Assembly (NCBI RefSeq): GCF_017377855.1
Contig: NZ_JAFREP010000018.1
Span: 124,001-188,000 of the forward strand
DNA: 64,000 nucleotides
Direction of reading: 5' to 3'
DNA from: Acanthopleuribacter pedis
GTDB lineage: Bacteria > Acidobacteriota > Holophagae > Acanthopleuribacterales > Acanthopleuribacteraceae
Shown here: positions 9,230-17,421 of the stretch, in pieces
How the letters are laid out: every line of letters starts with the position of its first letter
Numbering within the stretch: position 1 is the stretch's first letter
Translations under genes and position numbers: made by a program
Notes under the pieces: model-generated
Database searches by the model: none
The model's input: only the letters and a program-made list of their open reading frames with translations
What the model was told of the DNA's origin: nothing

Positions 9230-10396
9230 ATGACGCCCATTTGGAACAAACCACCCCATCAAACCGATGTCGTTATCGTCGGTGGCGGCCTGGTCGGCGT
9301 GTGCCTGGCCTACCAACTCGCCCGGCGCGAAGTTAACTGCTGCCTGCTGGAACGCCACACGCTGGCGAGCGGCGCCTCCGGCCGCAACGACGGCCAAATC
9401 ATTTTGGAAACGGCCGATTATTATACGCGGATGCAACGTGTTTACGGGATTAAAGAAGCACTTAACATCCTCCGCTTCAAGCGCTTGGGCCAGACTGGCA
9501 CCCACCGAATGATGGCTGAGCTCACGGAAAACCATCACCTGGCCTACCATCAACAAGGCAGCTTGACCCTGGCCTACAACGAGGCGGAAGCAGCCCTGAT
9601 CGAAACCGCCTCGGCCGCCATGATTAAGGACGGCTTCGACATGACCCTCCTTGATCGCGACCAAATCGAAGCAAAGATCCACACACGCCGATTCGCCATG
9701 GGCAAGTACGATCCCTACGATGCATCGGTGAACCCGGCCGAAATGACACACGCTATCGCGGCCCAAGCACGCCGCGGGGGCGCGGCGGTATTCGAGAACT
9801 GTAGGGTGACCGGAGTGGCATCGGGACGGGTTGATTACGAAGGCGGCTCGGTTGACTGTGAGGTGGTCATCCTCGCCACCAACGCTTATACAGCCGGCTT
9901 ACTGCCCGAATTCGAATCGCTCGTTTTTCCCATTCGCGGCCAAGTTATGGCCGGCGAACCCAGCGACATCAAAATCGCCCCGTATGCCTGTATCACCAAC
10001 TTTGGCTACGACTATTGGCACTGGACCCCGGAGGGTCGTTTGATTTTGGGCGGTCGTCGCTTCATCGACGAACACGGGGAAACGGGCACCGACCACCGGA
10101 TCAACCCCAAGGTTCAGGACGCGCTATGCTCCCTACGGGATGAAATGTACCCCCAATACAGCCACCTCAAGGTTGAACAACAATGGAGCGGCATCATGGG
10201 CTTCTCAAAGGACGGCAAACCGCTGATCGGCATGATCGGCGGCGATCCCACGATGTGGTGCGCGGTTGGCTTCACCGGCTACGGCCTCGGCATGTGCTGG
10301 TCGGCCGGGGAAGCGGTGGCACAAGTCCTCAACGATGAGCAAAGTGAGTTGACAGAAATCCTGCCAATGTTCGCACCCAACCGCTTTTCTGGATGA
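9230..10396 (+). CDS. FAD-dependent amine/amino-acid oxidoreductase (DAO family, PuuB-like)
   Basis: Flavoprotein of 388 residues. The dinucleotide-binding motif GGGLVG (18-23) follows a beta strand (DVVIVGGG). An acidic end of strand 2 (LLERHTLASGASGRNDG) is the pattern seen in gamma-glutamylputrescine oxidase and related DAO-family oxidases. The C-terminal FAD-contacting segment is GFTGYGLGMCWSAGEAVAQ. These enzymes oxidise a C-N bond and release hydrogen peroxide or pass electrons on. No putrescine-pathway partner is adjacent, so the substrate is not assigned. It seems to be a single-gene unit after a terminator. No signal peptide is present. Confidence 0.8.
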   Translation: MTPIWNKPPHQTDVVIVGGGLVGVCLAYQLARREVNCCLLERHTLASGASGRNDGQIILETADYYTRMQRVYGIKEALNILRFKRLGQTGTHRMMAELTENHHLAYHQQGSLTLAYNEAEAALIETASAAMIKDGFDMTLLDRDQIEAKIHTRRFAMGKYDPYDASVNPAEMTHAIAAQARRGGAAVFENCRVTGVASGRVDYEGGSVDCEVVILATNAYTAGLLPEFESLVFPIRGQVMAGEPSDIKIAPYACITNFGYDYWHWTPEGRLILGGRRFIDEHGETGTDHRINPKVQDALCSLRDEMYPQYSHLKVEQQWSGIMGFSKDGKPLIGMIGGDPTMWCAVGFTGYGLGMCWSAGEAVAQVLNDEQSELTEILPMFAPNRFSG

Positions 10397-10770
10397 CACG
10401 GACTCCTGTCAAGCCGAGCGAAGGTTGCAATCCGCCGAAACGAGCAAAATCGCGGCATACAGCGGTGCGCGACCCTCGGCATGAGCTCAATCATGCCGAC
10501 GCCACCCTTTATGTCCGCGATGCGGTTGCTTGAACGTCGTCCCATGCTAGCCCCAGTGATCGCGAATGGCACCGGCGCGTGGAACGGCACACCGATCAGC
10601 CCGGGGGGTCAGCGCCCAACCTCAAAGGCACCGGACGATGCGTTCAGTCTCCTTGCACTTTGGTAGCCAAGCACTCCCTCTCCCCGTTTACGAAGGGTTG
10701 AATGGCTATCCTCATCACTCCGGTATCGGGTAAACTAGGAAAACGATTAACCAGCAAAGGAATCCTGCTC
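10397..10770. other. Intergenic region without a supported gene
   Basis: About 370 bases. A minus-strand frame overlapping 10397-10590 gives a Met/Arg-rich translation with no good start, and I could not support it as a gene. No convincing promoter or terminator was found, although the leader of the oligoribonuclease gene must lie here. Confidence 0.45.
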
Positions 10771-11316
10771 ATGAATGAGATGTCTGATCAACATGCCCGA
10801 CCGATCAATTGGCTTTGGGTTGATTTGGAGATGACAGGCCTCGATCCCATCGAAAATAAAATCATCGAGTTTGCCGCGGTGGTTACCGACGCCGATTTTA
10901 ACCACCTAACCCGCTATCATGCGGTGGTCCATCAGCCCCACCACGAGCTGGTAAAAATGGACGAATGGAATCAATCAACCCATCGCAAGAGTGGGCTTTA
11001 CGACAAAATCCCCAATGGCAAACCCCTGTGTGAAGTAGACACGGAAATCACTGCCTTAATTCAAACGTACTTCAAGGGAGAGCGCCCGGTGCTGTGCGGT
11101 AACTCGATTCATCAGGACCGCAAATTCATCGACCGGTACATGCCGGAACTCAGGGAGGCACTTCATTACCGCATGGTGGATGTAAGCTCGTTCAAAGAAG
11201 TTTTTCGTCAGTTGTACGGCACGGATTTCAAAAAAGCGGATCTTCATCGCGCGGAAGACGACATCCAGGCGTCCATCAATGAACTGAAGTACTACTTGAG
11301 TTTCGTCAAAAGGTAA
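10771..11316 (+). CDS. orn: Oligoribonuclease (3'-5' exonuclease, DEDDh)
   Basis: Degrades very short RNAs, including the pGpG left from c-di-GMP turnover, to mononucleotides. It has the DEDDh signature: WVDLEMTGLDP (Asp 18, Glu 20), GNSIHQDRKFIDRYMPEL with the second Asp, and HRAEDDI near the C-terminus with the catalytic His and final Asp. The length of 181 residues matches the family. ATG 10771 follows AAAGGA with about 9 bases of spacing and is preferred over the in-frame ATG at 10702. A short repeat element follows about 70 bases downstream. Confidence 0.94.
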   Translation: MNEMSDQHARPINWLWVDLEMTGLDPIENKIIEFAAVVTDADFNHLTRYHAVVHQPHHELVKMDEWNQSTHRKSGLYDKIPNGKPLCEVDTEITALIQTYFKGERPVLCGNSIHQDRKFIDRYMPELREALHYRMVDVSSFKEVFRQLYGTDFKKADLHRAEDDIQASINELKYYLSFVKR

Positions 11317-11386
11317 GCCTTCTCCTGATCGATAGAGGTTGCGTTCCAAAATTCAAGGTTTTGCGGTATGGTGAACTTATCCAGAG

Positions 11387-11571
11387 CCTTAGCCCGCATT
11401 TCTCACCACGATTCGTCGCGAGGAGCTGAAGTCACAGTGTGTATGACGTTTACGACCGGGAAAGGACGCGGGCCCAACAGCACCGCTTCCACTTTCTCCC
11501 CACCAAGTAAACGGAATCATCGCCGTGGTTTATGCGCCAAAACCAACGCTTGGTGAGAAAAACGGGTCGGA
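11387..11571. repeat. Dispersed palindromic repeat, family 1, copy 1
   Basis: The left end reads CTTAGCCCGCATTTCTCACC (from 11388). The right end (about 11549-11570) is its imperfect inverse, ending in TGGTGAGAAAAACGGGT. The left 35 bases, including GATTCGTCGCGAG, match copy 2 (24551-24805) closely, and an interior TTACGACCG is also shared. No coding capacity. It looks like a MITE- or REP-type element between orn and the MFS-acyltransferase gene. Confidence 0.75.
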
Positions 11572-11602
11572 TTTTCGAAATGATTGATTGCGGGGGATCT
11601 TG

Positions 11603-14185
11603 ATGCAGGCCAAAAAGTCGGACCAATCAGCCACATGGCTATTCTTTTCAACGTTTTTGGGCATAAACGCCGGCCTGTTTGCGATTCACATAAATTCGCA
11701 ACCCACCCAGGAACCGCCGTTTCAACCATTCGACGGGTTACTGTTGCCAGGTTTGGTAACCGCACTGGTGTTGCCGCTGGTGGGCATGCTAACGGATAAT
11801 GCGGTCCCACGTCGCCACCTTTCCTTCGGCCTCGGTCTGGCCCTCCTGGCCTATACCAGCCTGTTAATCGCGATGGACCCCATTCTCCCGCTCTCCTTCC
11901 TCTGCGGCTTATTTGCCGTGCTTTTTTTATTGACGGCCTGGTCGCACCAAGCCCTCATCAGCGCCTTTCCCATTGAGAAAAAACTAGATCGCCCCGGAAA
12001 GAGTCTGGTTGTCATGGGCTTCTCCATGGTGTTCACGGTGACACCCACGCTAATAATTCAAATGGAGCCCAACTTGTGGGCGTTGTACATCATTGTCGCG
12101 TCTGCGCCGGCCTGGACCTGCCTGGTGTTTTATTGGAAGGTCGCACCGGAACCGACACGGGTTGACAACAACACGCTGAGCATGCCGCCCTCGGTCGCTT
12201 TTACCGCCTGGCTCCAAATCCCCTTCAAAGATCTACGCCGAAGCCTGACCACCACTTTCTTAGCAACGGCGGCGGCAACCCTGCTGCTCCGACAGATTCT
12301 CGAACCGATCTTCGTGGCAATCGCGGCCGACACGGCCCCGACGCTGATGACCCCGGCCCTGCTGGTCCTGGCGGCCATTTGGGGTTGCTACAGCACCCCG
12401 CGTCTCAATCGCCATTTCGGCTCTAAACGAAACGGCGCCTTCTCCTTATGGCTGATGATCCTCCTACAGGTCGGCCACCTGATTTCCACACAAACCTTTC
12501 TGGAATCGCTCATCCTCGCCGTGCTCACGGTGATCGTGTGCGCCAACCTGTTTGTGGTCTTATTGGGACAAATCGGCCGCTTTTCGCCGGTTGCTTACGC
12601 GGGCCAAAGTCTGGGTTTCTTTTACGCGGCGAGTTATGCAGCCATGGTAATCGGCTTGGCTTTTCCCGACGCCTACGGCAGCCCTTCCTTGCATTGGCTG
12701 TTCCTCGCGGCGGCAGTTGCCGCCTTGGTCTTCGGTCAAGGGGTCAACCCAAAACGCGGCGTGACCCTGGCCTTCGGTAAGGAGGTAGAACAAGAAGATC
12801 CCGATCAGGATTGGGTCCGCTGGGACGAGGAACCCACCGGTTTGGCCCGCCACCATTTTGTCTCGCGTCTGGTGCAGCTTTTGGCACGAACCATTGCCGA
12901 AATCTTCTTCGCCAAGGTGCGTTTGGTCGGCACCGAAAACCTGAAAACAACCGGCCCCGCGATCTTGGTGGCCAACCACCCCAACACCTTCTTAGATCCT
13001 TTGCTGATCACTGCTTTGTCGCCAGGTCGCCTGCACTATTGGGCCAAGTCTACCCTGTGGCGGGCGCCGATTTTCGGCAGTATCTTAGACCGCCTCGGCG
13101 CGATCCCGGTTTATCGCCGCCAGGACTATGGCGAAAACCAGGCAAACCAGAACAATCTGACCTTGGAAATCGCGGCCGACCGCCTGTGCGCGGGTGCCTG
13201 GATTTTGATCTTTCCCGAGGGCGTCAGCATGCCGGGCCTGAACCTCAAACCCTTGAAAACCGGTGCCGCGCGCCTGGGCTTCCTAACCTTGGAGCGGGAA
13301 CAATGGGCCGCGGATTTACCGATTATTCCCATCGGCATCGACTATATGGAACCGGAAATCTTCCGTTCTAACGTAACGATTCGCATTGGTGAACCGGTGC
13401 GTTTGGAGGATTACCGCGAGACCTACGAGGCGAACCAGCGCGAAGCCGTTAAAGAGACGACCCAAGCCCTGTCCCACCGTATGATGGACTTGATTCCCCA
13501 TTTGGAGGCGCCGGAGCTGGCAGCGCTGGTTGACGGTATTCACGATCTTTACGGCGACAAAGTATTACAGGTTCTGGAAACGGACGACGATACCGAGGCG
13601 CGAAAAATCATTGCCGATGCGGTCAATCACTATCAAGAGCTGGACCCCGACACGGTGTACCTGTTCCAAAAGCGTTTGGAAGCCTACCACACGGAACGCA
13701 AACGCTTGGCGACCCCGGAAAACCACGCGCCGATCCCCTTCAGTGAACTGTTCCAAATTTTACTGAACCTATTCTCTTTCACGAGCTTCGGTTTGGTAAG
13801 CAACTGGTTTCCCTACAAAGCAACGGGCCGATTTATCGAATGGTTCGAGCCAGGCCCGGGCTGGACCGCTACCGCAAAACTGGCAGTAGGCACCAGCTTA
13901 TTTGTGATTTATTACACGGCGGTGGCCGGTGCGGTGGTTGCTTTGACGGGAAAACCCTTCCTGGCGGCCCTGCTGATCGCGGCCATGATTCTCTCCGCCT
14001 TCACGGCCCTGGGTGCCATGGACCGCTTCGCCTTCCAGTTCAAGCGGTTTAAAGCACTGTGGCAGGCCTTCTGGACCCAAAACACGAATGATGAACTGGC
14101 GGAAATGCAGCTTGTCTTGATTCAAGATCTCGAGCGCTTCCGCGAAGCGTACGCCTTCTATCACGAAACGGAGGAATCCCCATGA
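11603..14185 (+). CDS. MFS transporter-acyltransferase fusion (LplT-Aas/PlsC type)
   Basis: Inner-membrane protein of 860 residues. The first 400 or so form a major-facilitator-like domain with 11-12 predicted helices. A soluble PlsC-type acyltransferase follows (about 425-650), with NHPNTFLD (about 458-465, the HX4D motif) and FPEG (about 537). After a helical linker come two or three more membrane segments near 760-810 (GTSLFVIYYTAVAGAVVAL and next). The family logic is import or flipping of a lysophospholipid followed by reacylation. No acyl-ACP/CoA ligase domain is present, unlike Aas. The start is ATG 11603, behind GGGGGA; the TTG at 11588 is less likely. Its stop overlaps the next gene by ATGA, so at least two genes are translationally coupled. 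Confidence 0.85.
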   Translation: MQAKKSDQSATWLFFSTFLGINAGLFAIHINSQPTQEPPFQPFDGLLLPGLVTALVLPLVGMLTDNAVPRRHLSFGLGLALLAYTSLLIAMDPILPLSFLCGLFAVLFLLTAWSHQALISAFPIEKKLDRPGKSLVVMGFSMVFTVTPTLIIQMEPNLWALYIIVASAPAWTCLVFYWKVAPEPTRVDNNTLSMPPSVAFTAWLQIPFKDLRRSLTTTFLATAAATLLLRQILEPIFVAIAADTAPTLMTPALLVLAAIWGCYSTPRLNRHFGSKRNGAFSLWLMILLQVGHLISTQTFLESLILAVLTVIVCANLFVVLLGQIGRFSPVAYAGQSLGFFYAASYAAMVIGLAFPDAYGSPSLHWLFLAAAVAALVFGQGVNPKRGVTLAFGKEVEQEDPDQDWVRWDEEPTGLARHHFVSRLVQLLARTIAEIFFAKVRLVGTENLKTTGPAILVANHPNTFLDPLLITALSPGRLHYWAKSTLWRAPIFGSILDRLGAIPVYRRQDYGENQANQNNLTLEIAADRLCAGAWILIFPEGVSMPGLNLKPLKTGAARLGFLTLEREQWAADLPIIPIGIDYMEPEIFRSNVTIRIGEPVRLEDYRETYEANQREAVKETTQALSHRMMDLIPHLEAPELAALVDGIHDLYGDKVLQVLETDDDTEARKIIADAVNHYQELDPDTVYLFQKRLEAYHTERKRLATPENHAPIPFSELFQILLNLFSFTSFGLVSNWFPYKATGRFIEWFEPGPGWTATAKLAVGTSLFVIYYTAVAGAVVALTGKPFLAALLIAAMILSAFTALGAMDRFAFQFKRFKALWQAFWTQNTNDELAEMQLVLIQDLERFREAYAFYHETEESP

Positions 14186-15201
14186 CACAAGCGGTTGTCT
14201 TTGATGCATTCGGCCTGGAAAACCTAAAGTGGACCGGCTACGACAACCCCGCGCTGGGTGACCACGACGTCCGCGTCAAACTGCACGCGGCCTCGCTAAA
14301 TTACCGCGACCTCCTCATGGTTCAGGGACTTTACAATCCCAAGATGAAACACCCGCTGGTACCTTGTAGCGACGGCGCGGGCGAGGTCGTCGAAGTCGGC
14401 GCGGCGGTGACGGACCTGGCGGTGGGCGACCGCGTCTGTTCCACCATGATTCCCGATTGGCCGGGCGGCGAACCAGGCCCCAATCTGCTGCGCACCACCC
14501 TCGGCGGCCCCGTCGACGGCATGCTGGCCCACGAACGGGTCTTGCCGCAACAGGCATGGATCAAATTCCCGGAATACCTGAGCTACGAGGAGGCCGCCTG
14601 TTTACCGGTCGCCGGATTAACCGCTTGGAGCGCGCTGGTCGAAGACGGACGCCTGCGCGAAAAGCCGGGCGCCAAGGTGGTTTTACTCGGCACGGGCGGG
14701 GTCAGCATGGCGGCGCTGGCGATTGCCAAAGCGATGGACGCGGAAGTTGCGATCACCTCCAGTTCGGACAAGAAACTGGCCGATGCGGCCAAGCTGGGCG
14801 CGGATCATAGCATCAATTACCGAACCACACCGGATTGGCACAAAGCGGTGCTCCAGGTGTTTCCCCACGGGGCGGACATCGTGATTGAGGTCGGCGGCGA
14901 GGGAACCTTTGATCGTTCGGTGAAAGCCTGCAAAGTGGGCGGCTTCATCGCCTTGATCGGGGTTTTGGACAGCCAACGCAAACCCATTAACCTCACCACC
15001 TGCATTATGAAAAAACTGAGCTTGCACGGTATTTTGGTCGGCAGCCGCGCCGCGTTTGCCGACTACTGCGCCTTTTTAGACACGCACCGCCTCAAACCAA
15101 CGATCAGTCGCGTTTTCGACGGCTTCGATCAAGCCCCGGCGGCCTTTGAACTCATGGCACGCGGCGGGCATTTCGGCAAAATCGTGTTGCGTGCCGGATA
15201 G
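14182..15201 (+). CDS. Zinc-independent medium-chain alcohol dehydrogenase/quinone reductase-like enzyme
   Basis: MDR-superfamily oxidoreductase of 339 residues. It has the GroES-like N-terminus (ASLNYRDLL, about 37-45), PCSDGAGEVVEVG and an NAD(P) site near 169-176 (LGTGGVSM). The structural and catalytic zinc ligands of classical alcohol dehydrogenases are missing, so it resembles the enoyl reductase or quinone-oxidoreductase branch. Its ATG overlaps the stop of the MFS-acyltransferase gene (ATGA). Two more dehydrogenases follow with gaps of 30 bases, giving a four-gene unit of one transporter-acyltransferase and three oxidoreductases. The substrate is not deducible. Confidence 0.82.
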   Translation: MTQAVVFDAFGLENLKWTGYDNPALGDHDVRVKLHAASLNYRDLLMVQGLYNPKMKHPLVPCSDGAGEVVEVGAAVTDLAVGDRVCSTMIPDWPGGEPGPNLLRTTLGGPVDGMLAHERVLPQQAWIKFPEYLSYEEAACLPVAGLTAWSALVEDGRLREKPGAKVVLLGTGGVSMAALAIAKAMDAEVAITSSSDKKLADAAKLGADHSINYRTTPDWHKAVLQVFPHGADIVIEVGGEGTFDRSVKACKVGGFIALIGVLDSQRKPINLTTCIMKKLSLHGILVGSRAAFADYCAFLDTHRLKPTISRVFDGFDQAPAAFELMARGGHFGKIVLRAG

Positions 15202-15231
15202 CGGCACAACGGGTCAAACAAAGGAGATTCC

Positions 15232-15927
15232 ATGTCTTTTGAAAACAAAAAGGTCGTCGTCACCGGCGGCACGGGCGCGGTCGGCCGCGCGGTCTGCGAA
15301 GCCTTCCTCAAGGCGGGCGCCGACGTCTACAGCAGTTTCGTGGTCGACGCCGAGTTGGAGAACTTGTCCCCGGCACTCAGTGAAAGTGACCGCTTTCACA
15401 CGGAAAAGGTCGACCTCACCGACGAACGCTCGGTCGCGACTTGGTACGCGAACATCGGCCGTCCCGACGTGGTCGCCAACATCGCCGGCGGTTTCTCGAT
15501 GGGTCCCTTCGCGGAAATCAGCAGCGAGGATTGGCAAAAAATGCAGGCCGTCAACCTGACAACCTGCTTCCTCTCCTGCCGGGAGGCCCTGCGCAAAATG
15601 GACCCCAACGGTCACGGTCGCATTATCAATGTCGCGGCCTGGGCCGCGGTGGGTCGCACCGGCGGCATGGCCGCCTACACCACCGCCAAAAGCGGGGTTA
15701 TCTCCCTCACCGAAGCACTGGCGGAGGAAACCCTGTTGCAAAAAATTACCGTTAACGCGGTGTTGCCGACGATCATGGATACCCCGGCCAACCGCGAAGC
15801 CATGCCCGACGCCGACTTTGACGCCTGGGTACCTACGGCCAATGTGGCCGAAACGATTCTGTTCCTGTCGGGCGAAAGCGCGTGGCACATCACCGGCGCG
15901 GCCGTTCCCCTTCGCGGCCACCTGTAA
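15232..15927 (+). CDS. Short-chain dehydrogenase/reductase with altered active site
   Basis: A classical SDR of 231 residues with the cofactor motif TGGTGAVG (11-18), NIAGG (83-87) and YTTAK (Tyr 149, Lys 153). The position of the catalytic serine, 13 residues before the Tyr, is Ala 136 in the segment NVAAWAAVG. This is unusual and may lower or change activity. Overall it resembles FabG-like 3-oxoacyl reductases. The start has an AAGGAG ribosome site. It sits mid-operon between the MDR enzyme and the hydroxyisobutyrate dehydrogenase-like gene. A role as part of a small degradative or lipid-modifying pathway is inference only. Confidence 0.82.
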   Translation: MSFENKKVVVTGGTGAVGRAVCEAFLKAGADVYSSFVVDAELENLSPALSESDRFHTEKVDLTDERSVATWYANIGRPDVVANIAGGFSMGPFAEISSEDWQKMQAVNLTTCFLSCREALRKMDPNGHGRIINVAAWAAVGRTGGMAAYTTAKSGVISLTEALAEETLLQKITVNAVLPTIMDTPANREAMPDADFDAWVPTANVAETILFLSGESAWHITGAAVPLRGHL

Positions 15928-15956
15928 ACACGACGGACTTTTTTAAAGGAAAACCC

Positions 15957-16856
15957 ATGTCTTTCAAAGAACCAACCATTGCATGGATCGGAACGGGTGT
16001 CATGGGCGCACCCATGTGCGGTCATCTCGCCGATTCGGTCGGCGCGGTGCGTGTTTTCAACCGCACCAAAAGCAAAGCCCAACCGCTCTTGGATCAAGGT
16101 GCCGTCTGGTGCGAAAGCCCGGCCGAGGCAGCCGCGGGCGCCGACTTGGTCTTTACCATCGTCGGTTTTCCCACCGATGTACGCGCGGTATATTTCGGCA
16201 AGCAAGGCATCCTGACCACGCTCAAGCAAGGCGCCGTTTGCGTCGACTTCACCACCACCAGCCCGTCGCTTGCGATGGAAATCGACGAGGCCGCCAAACA
16301 ACGCGGCGCCGCGGCGGTGGACGCCCCGGTCTCCGGCGGCGACGTCGGCGCCCGCAAGGCACAGCTCTCGATCATGGTCGGCGGCGACGCGGCGGCAGTT
16401 GACCGGGTTCATCCCCTGCTACAAAAACTCGGCAAAAACATCGTCCACCAGGGTCCCGCCGGCGCGGGCCAGCACACCAAAATGTGTAACCAGATCGTCA
16501 TCGCGGGTACCATGATCGGCGTCTGCGAAAGCCTGCTCTACGCGACAAAGGCGGGCCTCGATTTGGAAACCATGTTGTCCTCCATCAGCAAAGGCGCGGC
16601 CGGTTGTTGGACCCTTGATAACCTCGCCCCGCGCATCGTCAAACGCAACTTTGAACCCGGTTTCGCCATCGACCATTTCATCAAAGACATGGGCATCGCC
16701 CTCGCCGAAGCCGCACGCATGCGCCTGGCATTACCTGGTTTATCCCTGGTTCACCAGTTGTATGTGGCGGCGGCGGCTCAAGGCGAAGGCTCCTCCGGCA
16801 CCCAAGCGCTCATGCGTGCATTAGAACGCCTGGCGGGCCAAACAGCGGATGCCTGA
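15957..16856 (+). CDS. 3-Hydroxyisobutyrate dehydrogenase-like beta-hydroxyacid dehydrogenase
   Basis: NAD(P)-dependent oxidoreductase of 299 residues. The Rossmann motif is GTGVMGAPM (12-20), the substrate-binding signature is DAPVSGGDVGA (122-132) and the catalytic lysine is Lys 175 in GQHTKMCNQ. Family members oxidise 3-hydroxyisobutyrate, tartronate semialdehyde or 3-hydroxypropionate. The upstream ATG at 15882 lies inside the SDR gene; ATG 15957 after AAAGGAAA is the true start. It is the last gene of its unit, with a terminator 80 bases on. The uracil operon next door could need 3-hydroxypropionate oxidation, but the terminator and promoter between them argue for separate transcripts. 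Confidence 0.85.
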   Translation: MSFKEPTIAWIGTGVMGAPMCGHLADSVGAVRVFNRTKSKAQPLLDQGAVWCESPAEAAAGADLVFTIVGFPTDVRAVYFGKQGILTTLKQGAVCVDFTTTSPSLAMEIDEAAKQRGAAAVDAPVSGGDVGARKAQLSIMVGGDAAAVDRVHPLLQKLGKNIVHQGPAGAGQHTKMCNQIVIAGTMIGVCESLLYATKAGLDLETMLSSISKGAAGCWTLDNLAPRIVKRNFEPGFAIDHFIKDMGIALAEAARMRLALPGLSLVHQLYVAAAAQGEGSSGTQALMRALERLAGQTADA

Positions 16857-16937
16857 GCGCACCCATCGACCATTCGAAAACCGACGTCTCGTCAGCAACC
16901 CTTCCCGCAAATTTTAGGTCCCAACGCGATAACCCCG

Positions 16938-16967
16938 GGCCGGGTGGCACCGCCACCCGGCCTTTTT
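16938..16967 (+). terminator. Rho-independent terminator
   Basis: A perfect 11-pair stem (GGCCGGGTGGC/GCCACCCGGCC) with a 3-base loop and a T5 tail. It ends the MFS-acyltransferase/dehydrogenase operon. The next 370 bases hold no gene that I can support. Confidence 0.92.
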
Positions 16968-17338
16968 GCGCTTGAACGGACCCATCAGCAGGCCTGCGCG
17001 CGAACCCTGCCGATTCTCGAGAAAAACTCGCGCGGCAAGCTGATTGGGCAAGCGATAATATGTGCCATTCCCAGCTCAATCATTCAACGCCTCCCCAAAC
17101 CCGCCCGCGCACCCAAAAAAAGGCACAACACCAGGATTTCCGAGGTTCCTCCAGCCACGCGAAACAGGCATCCACCGTGCCGCCATGGAACCAAGCCACA
17201 CTCGGCGCACAGGGTACGAAAACCCTGTCGATGAAGCGCAAAAAAGGCTTCTCCCTTGGCCTGATAGGCAAAAAGTGCCCGAGACACCCAACGAAAACAT
17301 CAAAAATGTTTGATTCCAACACTTTACCTACAATTCAT

Positions 17339-17366
17339 TAGACACTTAATTTCATTTGGGTATAAT
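17339..17366 (+). promoter_or_regulatory. Sigma-70 promoter of the uracil-catabolic operon
   Basis: TAGACA (17339-17344), a 16-base spacer and a perfect TATAAT (17361-17366) match the consensus at 11 of 12 positions. Transcription would start near 17373, about 50 bases before the first gene. The surrounding 17300-17400 is much richer in A+T than its neighbours. Confidence 0.8.
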
Positions 17367-17421
17367 GGAATTTTTCTCTAAAGCATGCTTTTCACAATCT
17401 ATGAGTTAGGGGGGTCACCTG

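Noticed and set aside
10279..10590. Minus-strand frame with a Met-rich translation
   Set aside because: It overlaps the flavoprotein gene antisense and has no ribosome site or recognisable product. I could not exclude a decayed gene but cannot support it.
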